A stretch of DNA of 64,000 nucleotides, taken from positions 16,495 to 80,494 of the forward strand of contig NZ_JANJYH010000014.1 in NCBI RefSeq assembly GCF_024609245.1. The letters are read 5' to 3'. Below the pieces are notes generated by a model that did no database searches, was not told where the DNA came from, and saw nothing but the letters and a program-made list of their open reading frames with translations. The translations under genes and the position numbers were made by a program. Numbering within the stretch: position 1 is the stretch's first letter; every line of letters starts with the position of its first letter. The DNA is from Haloarchaeobius sp. FL176. Lineage in GTDB: Archaea > Halobacteriota > Halobacteria > Halobacteriales > Natrialbaceae. Positions 44,391-52,655 of the stretch are shown here, in pieces.

Positions 44391-45359
44391 ATGTCCTGCG
44401 AGACACCTCAGACCGATAGCACCGAGACTGACGAATCCAATTCCAGAGTCGAGTTCGACGATTCCGACAGCCGTCGCGACGAGATGCACGACTCGCTTGA
44501 AGCGTGGGTCGAACAGTTTGCCGAGCTCTCGGACGAAGCGAGAGCGAGCGCGGAACTGCAGGAATGGCTGGATGTCCAATCGCGATTCCACGACTACTCG
44601 TACCGGAACACGCTCCTGATCAAGCGTCAGTGCCCGAAAGCGACGAAGGTTGCGGGCTACAACACCTGGCGAAACGAGTTCGACAGACACGTCACAGAGG
44701 GCGAGTCGGCCATCTGGATCTGGGCACCCATCATTACCACGAAGTGCCCCGAGTGCGGGAACTCTCCGTCCTACCACGGGAATACCGACTGCGAGTACGA
44801 CGACACTCCACCCGAAGAATGGAGCGAAGGGCTGGTCGGATTCAAACCCGTGCCCGTTTTCGACGTCTCCCAGACCGAGGGTGAGCCGCTTCCGGGGCTC
44901 GATACGACCGCCCACGGCGACGGGAGTGAAGACGAGATACTCAACGCGCTCCTCGAGGCTGCACCAGAGCTGGGCGTCCGTGTGAACCTTGTCCCACCGG
45001 AGGAGTGGGCTCACGGCGACGCTGCTGGCGTCTGTACCGAACGGAGCACGTACGATTGCTCCCTGTTCGTCGAAGTCAAGGATGTCGACAACGACGCGCA
45101 GGTCGCTAGTGTGATCGCTCACGAGTACGCCCACGCCCTGCTACACTTCGACATCGACGACGTGGACGAACGAGAGAAGCGCGAGGTCGAAGCCGAGAGC
45201 ACTGCTTACGTGGTCTCGCAGTACTTCGGCCTCGATGCCTCCAACAGCGCGTTCTACGTCGCCGCCTGGGATGGTGACCCCGCAGAGACGATTCAGAAGC
45301 GATTGCAGCGTATCGTGGACACCGCACAGGAGATCATCGCGGCGATAGAACAGAACTAG
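44391..45359 (+). CDS. ArdC-like plus ImmA/IrrE-type metallopeptidase
   Basis: 322 residues. An ArdC-like ssDNA-binding N-terminal region (about 35-120: SRFHDYSYRNTLLIKRQCPKATKVAGYNTWRNEFDRHVTEGESAIWIWAPI) carries an inserted zinc-knuckle (CPECGNS). The C-terminal part (about 190-320) has HEYAHALLH and a later Glu (EVEAESTAYVVSQYFGLD), the ImmA/IrrE zinc peptidase signature. Such proteins occur on plasmids and conjugative elements as antirestriction or regulatory factors. The ATG at 44391 matches the position of the dyad element. Confidence 0.86.
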   Translation: MSCETPQTDSTETDESNSRVEFDDSDSRRDEMHDSLEAWVEQFAELSDEARASAELQEWLDVQSRFHDYSYRNTLLIKRQCPKATKVAGYNTWRNEFDRHVTEGESAIWIWAPIITTKCPECGNSPSYHGNTDCEYDDTPPEEWSEGLVGFKPVPVFDVSQTEGEPLPGLDTTAHGDGSEDEILNALLEAAPELGVRVNLVPPEEWAHGDAAGVCTERSTYDCSLFVEVKDVDNDAQVASVIAHEYAHALLHFDIDDVDEREKREVEAESTAYVVSQYFGLDASNSAFYVAAWDGDPAETIQKRLQRIVDTAQEIIAAIEQN

Positions 45360-45458
45360 TAGCCGTACGACACCAGCGTGGCTTGTCAGTGGTGTCGTGC
45401 ATGACAGCTATCCAACCCCAACAAGTTTACCTGCACCAGACTGCTACGCAGTGGCAGT

Positions 45459-45740
45459 ATGCACGACTTGACGGGGTTCCAACGGGACTTGCTCTATACC
45501 ATCGCCGGACTCGACAAGCCCAAAGGCCTCGCAATCAAGGACGAGCTCGAGGACTACTACCAGAAAGAGATCCACCACGGCCGCCTCTATCCGAATCTCG
45601 ATACTCTTGTCGACAAGGGACTCGTCGAGAAAGGGCAGATGGACCGTCGGACCAACTTCTACACCCTGACTCGCCGTGGCCGGCGTGAAATCAGCGTTCG
45701 GGGAGAGTGGCAAGCGCACTACATCGATACCTCGGCCTGA
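45459..45740 (+). CDS. PadR-like winged-helix regulator
   Basis: 93 residues: MHDLTGFQRDLLYTIAGLDKPKGLAIKDELEDYYQKEIHHGRLYPNLDTLVDKGLVEKG is the classic PadR fold, close to haloarchaeal phage and plasmid repressors. It has no long C-terminal dimerisation helix, as usual for these. Likely a local repressor. Confidence 0.88.
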   Translation: MHDLTGFQRDLLYTIAGLDKPKGLAIKDELEDYYQKEIHHGRLYPNLDTLVDKGLVEKGQMDRRTNFYTLTRRGRREISVRGEWQAHYIDTSA

Positions 45741-46153
45741 GCGGAGGGAATAGAGCGAACCAGTTGGGTGGCAACAATCGCCCCTCGCTGGTTCGCTATT
45801 ACGGTGTAGCCTACACCAGTATCAGCAATAGAGTCAATCGAACACACTCTATCTCTTCTAGGACCCACTAAAGAGAGAGATACAGGATTAGAAATTAGGG
45901 CTCTGGTGAATCGATAGACAGCGTCAAGAATTGGGGTTTTGAGGTGCCGGAAATTGCAATGAGAATTTCACCGACGTTTGACCTCGTTAGTATTTGCGCT
46001 CACAGCGACCCCAAACGGCACTCATATGGACAATTACACTGTATGTTCTACAGCTAGAACCGACACAGTATGGCGATTCGCCAGATCCTATTAATTAATT
46101 GGATAAGGGTGGGTACACAAAGCACTTATCAGAAGGACCTGTGATTTTCAATC
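45741..46153. other. intergenic DNA crossing the left end of the cargo transposon
   Basis: No gene. Holds the target-duplication copy GAAATTAG (45891-45898) and the transposon end (45899 on). An AT-rich stretch before 46154 (aattaattggataagg) probably serves the first cargo gene. Confidence 0.55.
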
Positions 46154-46768
46154 ATGAAACGCCGCCGTGCCCTGCTTGCGAGTAGCAGCTGTCTCGTTTC
46201 CCTAGTGAGCGGCTGTTTGGGTGGTTCCTCTGAATCAGCGACAGAAACACTATCTGGAACACCGAATGAAGCGGAGAATGATACATCAACTCAGACAGTG
46301 CCGGAAACCCCAGTGGCCGACTGTGATATGGTATATCGGCCGTCTTCGCCATCGCAAGAAACTGACCTTCCGGGTGAGGACGAGCGGTACATCTACCCGC
46401 AGCGACCAGAGTCTTTGTCGGAGGCCTCAGCGGTGATATCCTACGTCAGCGCGTATGAACGCGCGTATCGTATGAACGATCTTTACTCTCAACACGGAAC
46501 TGATCTTGAGCACGCAAGTCTTTCGATTGATGATTCGTGGACGTACGAGGCTCCGAACGGAGCCGCTATTGTACGCCTCAAATGCACGTACGGTTATGTA
46601 GCCAACCGGGGCGGAAGCAGATTCACCGGCGATTCACCCACGATTTATGTTTCCTACTATATTAGCGAAACCGTTGTACTCCGGGCGGTTGAAAGAGGGT
46701 ACCAAGAGGACGAGTCAAATTTGGTCCCGGATCCGATTGAACAAGGACGACCTGTTGAATGTTTCTAA
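46154..46768 (+). CDS. cargo lipoprotein, unknown function
   Basis: 204 residues. MKRRRALLASSSCLVSLVSGC is a signal with a lipobox, followed by a Ser/Thr-rich linker (about 22-55). The rest is a beta-rich domain with Cys pairs (ADCDMVY ... VECF at the end) that could form a disulfide outside the cell. No known family recognised. It is AT-rich compared with the chromosome-like genes. Confidence 0.65.
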   Translation: MKRRRALLASSSCLVSLVSGCLGGSSESATETLSGTPNEAENDTSTQTVPETPVADCDMVYRPSSPSQETDLPGEDERYIYPQRPESLSEASAVISYVSAYERAYRMNDLYSQHGTDLEHASLSIDDSWTYEAPNGAAIVRLKCTYGYVANRGGSRFTGDSPTIYVSYYISETVVLRAVERGYQEDESNLVPDPIEQGRPVECF

Positions 46769-46835
46769 ATGTCAGCTCTTGACGGAACGACGCCAGCTCT
46801 ATAGGTACAGAACTAGACCGTGCCAAGACTAGTGA

Positions 46836-47255
46836 TTACTTGACTGTTCGTGTAATTTGAACCTTGTCAGGATATCGAGTTACCATGATAACACTCGATG
46901 GTGTGACACCACCCGGCAGGATGTCCATGGGCTTGGTAGTGACTCCATCGGGCGTCTGAACTTGAATTATGTATCTACCATCTCCAGAGATATCGACGTT
47001 CAGTTCGTTCTGAAACGTTTGAGATCTAGTATTATAAATTCTTGAAAATTCAATGTTCCCTTCATTATTGAGGAAACGAACCTGGATCTCTCCTCCCGAC
47101 TCGGTGAGATCCTTCACTAAGAGGTCATTCTCTATCTCGTGTCCTGTGCTTTCGCTAGAGCCTGATGAAGCACTGGCTACTCCAGCCCCAGCACTGGCAA
47201 CTATGGCGCCTGATACGACCCGTAACGTTGCGCGGCGGCTAATGTCATTATTCAT
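46836..47255 (-). CDS. cargo Tat-secreted protein, unknown function
   Basis: 139 residues. SRRATLRVVSGAIVASAGAG is a twin-arginine signal with a small-residue cleavage region (ASA) and no lipobox. The mature part is a single predicted beta-sandwich (EIQVRFLNNEGNIEFSRIYN, GRYIIQVQTPDG). It reads towards the lipoprotein gene and lies 5 bases after the protease-like gene on the same strand, so those two form an operon. Confidence 0.65.
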   Translation of the reverse strand: MNNDISRRATLRVVSGAIVASAGAGVASASSGSSESTGHEIENDLLVKDLTESGGEIQVRFLNNEGNIEFSRIYNTRSQTFQNELNVDISGDGRYIIQVQTPDGVTTKPMDILPGGVTPSSVIMVTRYPDKVQITRTVK

Positions 47256-47260
47256 CTAAA

Positions 47261-47941
47261 TCACCACTCTTGTCGGCAGCAGTCATCCCAGTACAATTCG
47301 AATCCCTCCTGACCGCGCAGGTCAAGATAATCACTACAATAGTTTGTATCACCGTCTTCAAGATCTTCACCCATAACTGTCTTGTACGCCTTCGTAGGAC
47401 TAACGTACCAATCATCAGCGCGCTCGTGGCTCTTGCTAACACCCCCCATGCCATAATGTCCGAACTCATGGAGCAGGGTTGCGACACCGTTATGTCCAAC
47501 AGTCGTCCCGCGGGGTTCGTACGAGCTGGGCAGCGTTGCAATGTATTTTCCAGTGATTACGACACTATGACCAGTGTCATATGACATCGCTCCTCCACTT
47601 AACATACCATCAATGAATGTGAGGAGGAACGTACAGTCGTCTCCCTCCTGAATTCCGTTACAGCTACAATAGTCACGGAACCAAGTGTGGAGCCAGTTGT
47701 ACTCCCATATTCTGTCACAGGGTTTGGCTTGATACGTGTTATCGACATGATATTCCTGTGTTGGCGCTGTGATGTCAGTATCAATAAACTCAGCATTTAT
47801 AGAATGGTTGGACAGCCGATTACCTGCTCCTTCGAGATAGGTGACCGCCCGATCCTGCGCCCTATTCCGGTCTCCGTACTCATCTTCGCAATGGTCTCGG
47901 AGTTCTTTTGAACCGTGTATGACTATATCGTAGTTCGCCAT
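47261..47941 (-). CDS. cargo HExxH zinc-metalloprotease-like protein
   Basis: 226 residues without a signal peptide. ATLLHEFGHYGMGG at about 154-167 gives the HEFGH zinc motif, with a third possible ligand in SKSHERADDW. It is Cys-rich for a haloarchaeal protein (pairs around 91-103 and DDCC near the end). The layout partly recalls metzincins, but the spacing of the Gly after HEFGH is not canonical. It shares a short operon with a Tat-secreted protein, so the pair may act together. Confidence 0.68.
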   Translation of the reverse strand: MANYDIVIHGSKELRDHCEDEYGDRNRAQDRAVTYLEGAGNRLSNHSINAEFIDTDITAPTQEYHVDNTYQAKPCDRIWEYNWLHTWFRDYCSCNGIQEGDDCTFLLTFIDGMLSGGAMSYDTGHSVVITGKYIATLPSSYEPRGTTVGHNGVATLLHEFGHYGMGGVSKSHERADDWYVSPTKAYKTVMGEDLEDGDTNYCSDYLDLRGQEGFELYWDDCCRQEW

Positions 47942-48066
47942 ATGTAATCATTAAATGTAGTATTATTATTTTAATGTATGTGTCTCCACTCAAAGTGCCG
48001 ACTTCCCAACATTCATTTGGTTGGTTTTGACGTATGTAGGTACTAGGAGTCACTAACTGAGATAGT

Positions 48067-48648
48067 GGCTCTAGTGAACCGCAATACGGCGATCAATCTC
48101 ACGTCTTCTTCCCTGAGTTTCTCGCGTGATTGCTTCCAGTCGTAGACGTTGTCGGCGGCTAGGCTGGTCAGGTCGTCCACATTGCGGTGAGTAATCTGCC
48201 AACCGGGTTGGGTGTTGTGCGGTTTTCCCGTCGTACAGCGAGCGTTAAGGACAGCTTGTGTTTCTGTGTCGACGAGCGTCGTCACCTTTAGTGTTTGAAC
48301 GCGGTAGTTTGTCCGGCGGCAGTATTGCTTGCTGGTGTATTCACGGTCGAAGAACGTGGCGTCGATGATGGCGTGACTGTGGCATCTCACTCAGCAGATC
48401 AAGACCGTCTCGGTAGGATTTGTCGAGGTAGACCCGCAGACAGTGCAGCGACACGACCGCGTAGTCGGCGAAGCCGCCACCCCCTTCGGGGGCGGCGACT
48501 TCGCCTCGCCCACCGACAGCATTTTTAGCTAACCGAACCGCCTTGCTCGTGAAGCGGGAGATTTTCGACATGGACATCGACGATTTCCCGCTTCATTTCC
48601 CTAGTTCTAACGGTCGAAGTCGACGCCATATAGTGATTCACCAGAGCC
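48067..48648 (-). pseudogene. internally deleted, frameshifted IS5-type transposase
   Basis: N-terminal pieces (MSMSKISRFTSKAVRLAKNAVGG; FADYAVVSLHCLRVYLDKSYRDGLDLL) and, in another frame, the middle piece (IIDATFFDREYTSKQYCRRTNYRVQTLKVTTLVDTETQAVLN...NVDDLTSLAADNVYDW). The last third with the catalytic Glu is gone; the frame runs straight into the inner terminal repeat. It cannot transpose itself. Confidence 0.82.
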
Positions 48649-48696
48649 GAAATTAGGAATAGGCCTTTAATTACGAATAGGCACAATTGAAACTCG

Positions 48697-50331
48697 ATGG
48701 AGGTCACCTTCCAGCACGCAAACCCCCACTCTGGGCACGAGTCGGTACTGGTCCGACTCTCGGGGGGCGTGACCGAGCAAACAGCGTGTATCCTCTTCGA
48801 CTCAGGCACGGGTGTCGACGTCGATGGGCTACTCGGGGACGACGAATACCTCACAGCAATCGTCCTTACGCATGCTCATCTGGACCATTACGCAACCCTG
48901 GGTACGAATCTGCGTGATGCCGCTCCCGTCTACACCTCCGAACCGACAGCGGCTATCCTCGATACTGTCCTGACCGAAGCAGCAACCAACTACGACATCT
49001 CGAACGTCGACGCTGTCGGCGACGCACTCGAACCGATCTCGGACTGGACGACAGTCTTGGGCGATATCGAACTCCGTCCCGTTCCAGCGGGACACACCCC
49101 TGGTGCGGCCGGCTTTCTGCTTCGATTCGACGACGGCGGTGAAACCAGAACGATGCTCGCGACCGGGGACTGGACGCAGCGATCTGCTGCCGGGTTCCCC
49201 GGTCTCCCTACGACGCTCTCGCCCGACGCCGTCTTCCTGACTGGCGCAACCAACGAAGAGTTCGAGGACGAACTTACTACTGCCGTCGAAACGATTCTCG
49301 ACCGTGTCCAGGCCGGGTCGACAGTACTCGTCACTGCCAGTGGGCTGGCCGGCGTTCACATAGCCGCACTCCTGGCCGAACTCGACACGGTCGACATCGA
49401 CCCACCAGCAGTCTCGATTACCGGCCACGCCGCGAAACTGTACGAGACCCTCGGCTACGACTATTCAACTGTAACGTCTGTTCCGACGTTCGGCGATCCC
49501 GATAGTATTCTCGACCCAGGCGCGGTGACCATTGCCGGACCGGAAGTCCCTGTCGAGGGGAGCGCGGCGAAGTTCTTCAACCGTATCCAGGACGACCCTG
49601 GCGCGACGCTGATACAGCTCACGAGCGGGAGCGTTTCGACGGTCGAATCTGCCGGCTGTACTGTTGACAGCTTCCAGTACAGCAACCATCCACCAGAGTC
49701 GGCCGTCGACAATATCGTCGAGGACCTCGCTCCGAGACAGGTCGTCATGATGCACCAGTCCGGTCCGGCTCTCTCCCGATACAAGGACCGCTACGACAGC
49801 TTCGTGTGGGCAACCACGGACCGAGACGAATACAGAATCTACGAAGATGGGACGTGGGTCGCACCACCGTGGGTGAACGACCGTGTCGCCCGCCGGCTTC
49901 GCAGCCAACAGTATGGAAACGGAAGCAGCCTCGGCTCGTTCATCGACAGCGAGGGAACCCTGCCAGATGTCGAACTAGGTGAAATCAATCTCGAGGCAGA
50001 GGGCCTCGATGTTGGGACGCTCAAGACCCGATTTCAGCAATCTGCTCCGGGACTATCGAAGTCGAGATCTGCGACCCAGCACACTGATTCGCAGTTCGAA
50101 GGTGAGGAGACAGATATTCTCGAGGACGTCGACGAGATCGAGTCACGGCTTTCCCGACTCGAGGGGACTCTCACAGACAGAGAGGGTGCAGATTACGGAA
50201 CTCATCAGGTTCGTGTTGTCGACGCCGGCGACGGAGATCTGTTCCTGCGTTTTTGCAACCCGGACACCGTGACGCAGAGCCTGACCCATGGAGACACAGT
50301 GATGATTCGAATCGGGAACACACCCGACTGA
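48697..50331 (+). CDS. metallo-beta-lactamase fold hydrolase, beta-CASP-like
   Basis: 544 residues. The zinc motif LTHAHLDHYATLG lies at 57-69, with further ligands in PAGHTPGAAGF and ATGDWTQRS. The core resembles RNase J/CPSF-type nucleases, with a cap-like domain (about 185-340) and MMHQSGPALSRYKDRY as the late His motif. A coiled coil (EDVDEIESRLSRLEGTL) and a small C-terminal domain follow. RNA or DNA cleavage is likely but not certain. It begins 49 bases after the cargo transposon, which has inserted in its promoter region. Confidence 0.82.
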   Translation: MEVTFQHANPHSGHESVLVRLSGGVTEQTACILFDSGTGVDVDGLLGDDEYLTAIVLTHAHLDHYATLGTNLRDAAPVYTSEPTAAILDTVLTEAATNYDISNVDAVGDALEPISDWTTVLGDIELRPVPAGHTPGAAGFLLRFDDGGETRTMLATGDWTQRSAAGFPGLPTTLSPDAVFLTGATNEEFEDELTTAVETILDRVQAGSTVLVTASGLAGVHIAALLAELDTVDIDPPAVSITGHAAKLYETLGYDYSTVTSVPTFGDPDSILDPGAVTIAGPEVPVEGSAAKFFNRIQDDPGATLIQLTSGSVSTVESAGCTVDSFQYSNHPPESAVDNIVEDLAPRQVVMMHQSGPALSRYKDRYDSFVWATTDRDEYRIYEDGTWVAPPWVNDRVARRLRSQQYGNGSSLGSFIDSEGTLPDVELGEINLEAEGLDVGTLKTRFQQSAPGLSKSRSATQHTDSQFEGEETDILEDVDEIESRLSRLEGTLTDREGADYGTHQVRVVDAGDGDLFLRFCNPDTVTQSLTHGDTVMIRIGNTPD

Positions 50332-50401
50332 CTCCACGGGTTCACTGCCGGGGCCGGTATCCCTACTACATTGCAGACACAATGTCGACTCAATTAGGTA
50401 C

Positions 50402-50632
50402 ATGGACGGTGGTTCCACTCCGATTCCCCCGTTCGCAGAGGAGGCCCTCGCTGTACTCCAGGACAGAATAGATGATTCCTCGGGGATCGAAGAGCAATCT
50501 GCGCTCAAGGCGCTTGAGGCCGAAGGGTTCAGTACTGTTGATGCCAGAGAAGCACTCGAAGTTCTCGAGATGCGGGGTTACCTCTACCGTGTCGAAAACC
50601 AGCTCCGGATTACGGATAAATGGCTCTGTTGA
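50402..50632 (+). CDS. small winged-helix-like protein
   Basis: 76 residues: FAEEALAVLQDRIDDSSGIEEQSALKALEAEGFSTVDAREALEVLEMRGYLYRVENQLRITDKW suggests a winged helix as in replicative helicase (MCM/Cdc6) tails. Probably co-transcribed with the hydrolase gene 70 bases upstream. Confidence 0.62.
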   Translation: MDGGSTPIPPFAEEALAVLQDRIDDSSGIEEQSALKALEAEGFSTVDAREALEVLEMRGYLYRVENQLRITDKWLC

Positions 50633-50757
50633 AACCCCCTTAGTCAGACATCATCTGCGGTGAAACAGCCGGTAGGTAGGTAGGATTGCTTACCGACCAG
50701 AGCACAAGACTCAATCTGCGGGAAATCTTCTTATAAGGTAAAGATAATAGATAACAT

Positions 50758-50985
50758 ATGGCAGGAAGGAGACCAAGAGACCCCATCGTTGATTGTGGGG
50801 CCTGTAATGGGACAGGGGTCTACGGCGCTGGTTCATGTGACGTTTGTAACGGACGGGGCCAACATCGACTGCAGCGTCGACATCCCGACGAGCAGGTCGT
50901 GATGTGCAAACGTTGTGATGGTGCTGGGGTAGTTGGAGCCGGAGTTTGCCCGAATTGTAATGGCGTGGGCAAACATCTGATGTAG
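50758..50985 (+). CDS. DnaJ-type zinc-finger mini-protein
   Basis: 75 residues with four CxxCxGxG repeats (CGACNGTG, CDVCNGRG, CKRCDGAG, CPNCNGVG), the cysteine-rich domain of DnaJ without J domain or C-terminal domain. It should bind two zinc ions. A TATA-like run aagataatagata lies just upstream. Confidence 0.8.
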   Translation: MAGRRPRDPIVDCGACNGTGVYGAGSCDVCNGRGQHRLQRRHPDEQVVMCKRCDGAGVVGAGVCPNCNGVGKHLM

Positions 50986-51385
50986 TAGAACCAACTATTT
51001 CTGCTATAAGTATCCTGCCACAATTGCGATAGTGAGCCGTAAGTGTCCTACATCTAACGATTACACATATCGTCCAGTTCGTGACTGAGGATTTCAACAG
51101 AGCCCATCTCCCATGAATTTGCTTGCCAGTGAGATTGTGTGACTGTATCAACGAACTCTGGAGGCTTCGTCGGGATAGGTAGTCGTTTGCCCAGAACTCC
51201 TTATTTCAGAAATCCCTGCAGTTGATACCGTCCAGTTTCCCTTGGCTGGAAGAACGACTTCCACGGTTGATTGCGCCAGATATCGAGTGCCTGCCAATGA
51301 ATTGTATTGTCAAGAGGGTTGGGTATGCGTTGGTTAATGCTTGGCCCAGTGTTGGTTAAGCAGGATACTTCCTTAGAGAATTTTT

Positions 51386-51573
51386 GGCTCTGGTGAATCG
51401 CCATAGTGCGTCGGGATACAGCTATTGAGTGTCGTTGTAATCTTCTTTGAGAAGGACCCATCGAGGGGGTTGCGGAGATTGCTGCATTGAGAACGAATAC
51501 AGAACTATTCTCCCCGTGATTGCCCGTAGCTACAGACCCAAAACCGGACGTCGTCTAGTGATTCACCAGAGCC
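51386..51573. mobile_element. 188-bp MITE related to the cargo transposon
   Basis: Ends GGCTCTGGTGAATCGCCATA (51386-51405) and, complementary, GGCTCTGGTGAATCACTAG (right side to 51573) match the two end types of the 45.9-48.65 kb unit. No coding capacity. No matching 8-bp duplication outside (gaattttt vs ctattttg). Confidence 0.75.
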
Positions 51574-52069
51574 CTATTTTGGTAACAGAGACGGAAACCT
51601 ATATGCAATCAATACAGATACCGGCGAGCAAGAATGGACGTTCGGGGCATTTGACGCCATATGGTCTTCTCCGACAGTTAGTAACGAAGTCGTGTATTTC
51701 GGTACTGACGATGGGAATCTATGGGCGATTGATGCGGTCACGGGAGAACGAATTTGGGCCTACGAAGCGGGGTCCGAAATAATATATTCACCAACAGTTC
51801 ACGAAGGTATTGTATATGCTTCAGGTACTAGGAATCACCTCCATGCAATCGTTGCTGAAAACTCCGATTCAACTGAGAATACGTCTACCGGAACGACAAG
51901 TGATGAGACATCTGGAGGGGGTACCAGCGACTCAGATGGGGACCAGATAACGAACGATGCTTCTGATGGCGGATCGCCAGGGTTGGGATTGATGAGTGCG
52001 TTAGCTGGAATCAGTATCGGAGCATGGGGGCTCAGCAAACGAAATCAGAACCAGGCTAACAATAAATGA
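51574..52069 (+). pseudogene. C-terminal part of a PQQ-like propeller protein with membrane anchor
   Basis: The frame reads LFGNRDGNLYAINTDTGEQEWTF..., VVYFGTDDGNLWAIDAVTGERIWAYEAG, then a Ser/Thr/Asp-rich linker and a final PGLGLMSALAGISIGAWGLSKRN helix, a PGF-CTERM-like anchor. The N-terminal blades and signal are absent; the MITE lies at the break. Confidence 0.75.
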
Positions 52070-52655
52070 ACATTCAAAATAGATGACAACCGACGCGCAG
52101 CCGGGCGTGCAATCATTTACTCTATAGCCCGGGGTCGTTCTCGGCAGCGACTACCGGTACCGTTCGTAGATGTAGCAGGGTGAAATCGCCTTCCCGGTGT
52201 AGGTATAGATGGAATCAGTCCGCTTGGTTTTACCGTCCCAGTGCTGAATGTGATATCGTTAGACGGGGGTTCCCGTAATCGAGGACCAAAGACCACATCA
52301 ATCGCTTGACGGACGAACGCCAGCTGACGAGGTGCTAAACTAGATAGTGCCCGAGTGACGTACTTCTCACCCTCCGGACACTTGGAGAAGGAAACGACGG
52401 TGATTGTCGGGATTGGTGCTGCCTCCTCCATTCTGTCGATCCGATTTCCACTAGACGGATAGTCAGAGGAGTCGAAGGAGGCCTTATCGTGGTAATGAAT
52501 GCCGATTCGGGGTTGATCGGCTGATTCACCGTATAACCAGTCTTATGCCCATCTCTTGTCGAGAAATCCCTTGCCACCGTGTCGAACGAACATCACCGGC
52601 TCGTCGCTCATTACCTTCCAAAGATGTCCCTCCGCAAAGGAAATTTGGGCTGACG
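52070..52655. other. intergenic DNA without a recognised gene
   Basis: Two short overlapping minus-strand frames (52117-52431 and 52335-52577) are present, but neither resembles a known protein nor has haloarchaeal composition. Possibly decayed coding DNA. Confidence 0.4.

Larger units (their letters stand above)
45899..48648. mobile_element. IS-derived cargo transposon, about 2.75 kb
   Basis: The outer ends share GGCTCTGGTGAATC (45899-45912, and complement at 48635-48648). The 8 bases GAAATTAG lie directly outside on both sides (45891-45898 and 48649-48656), the size expected for IS5/ISH1-type duplications. Inside are three cargo genes and, at the right, an internally deleted IS (48067-48648) that keeps its own inner end GGCTCTAGTGAACCGC. 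The unit probably moves with a transposase supplied elsewhere. Confidence 0.75.
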
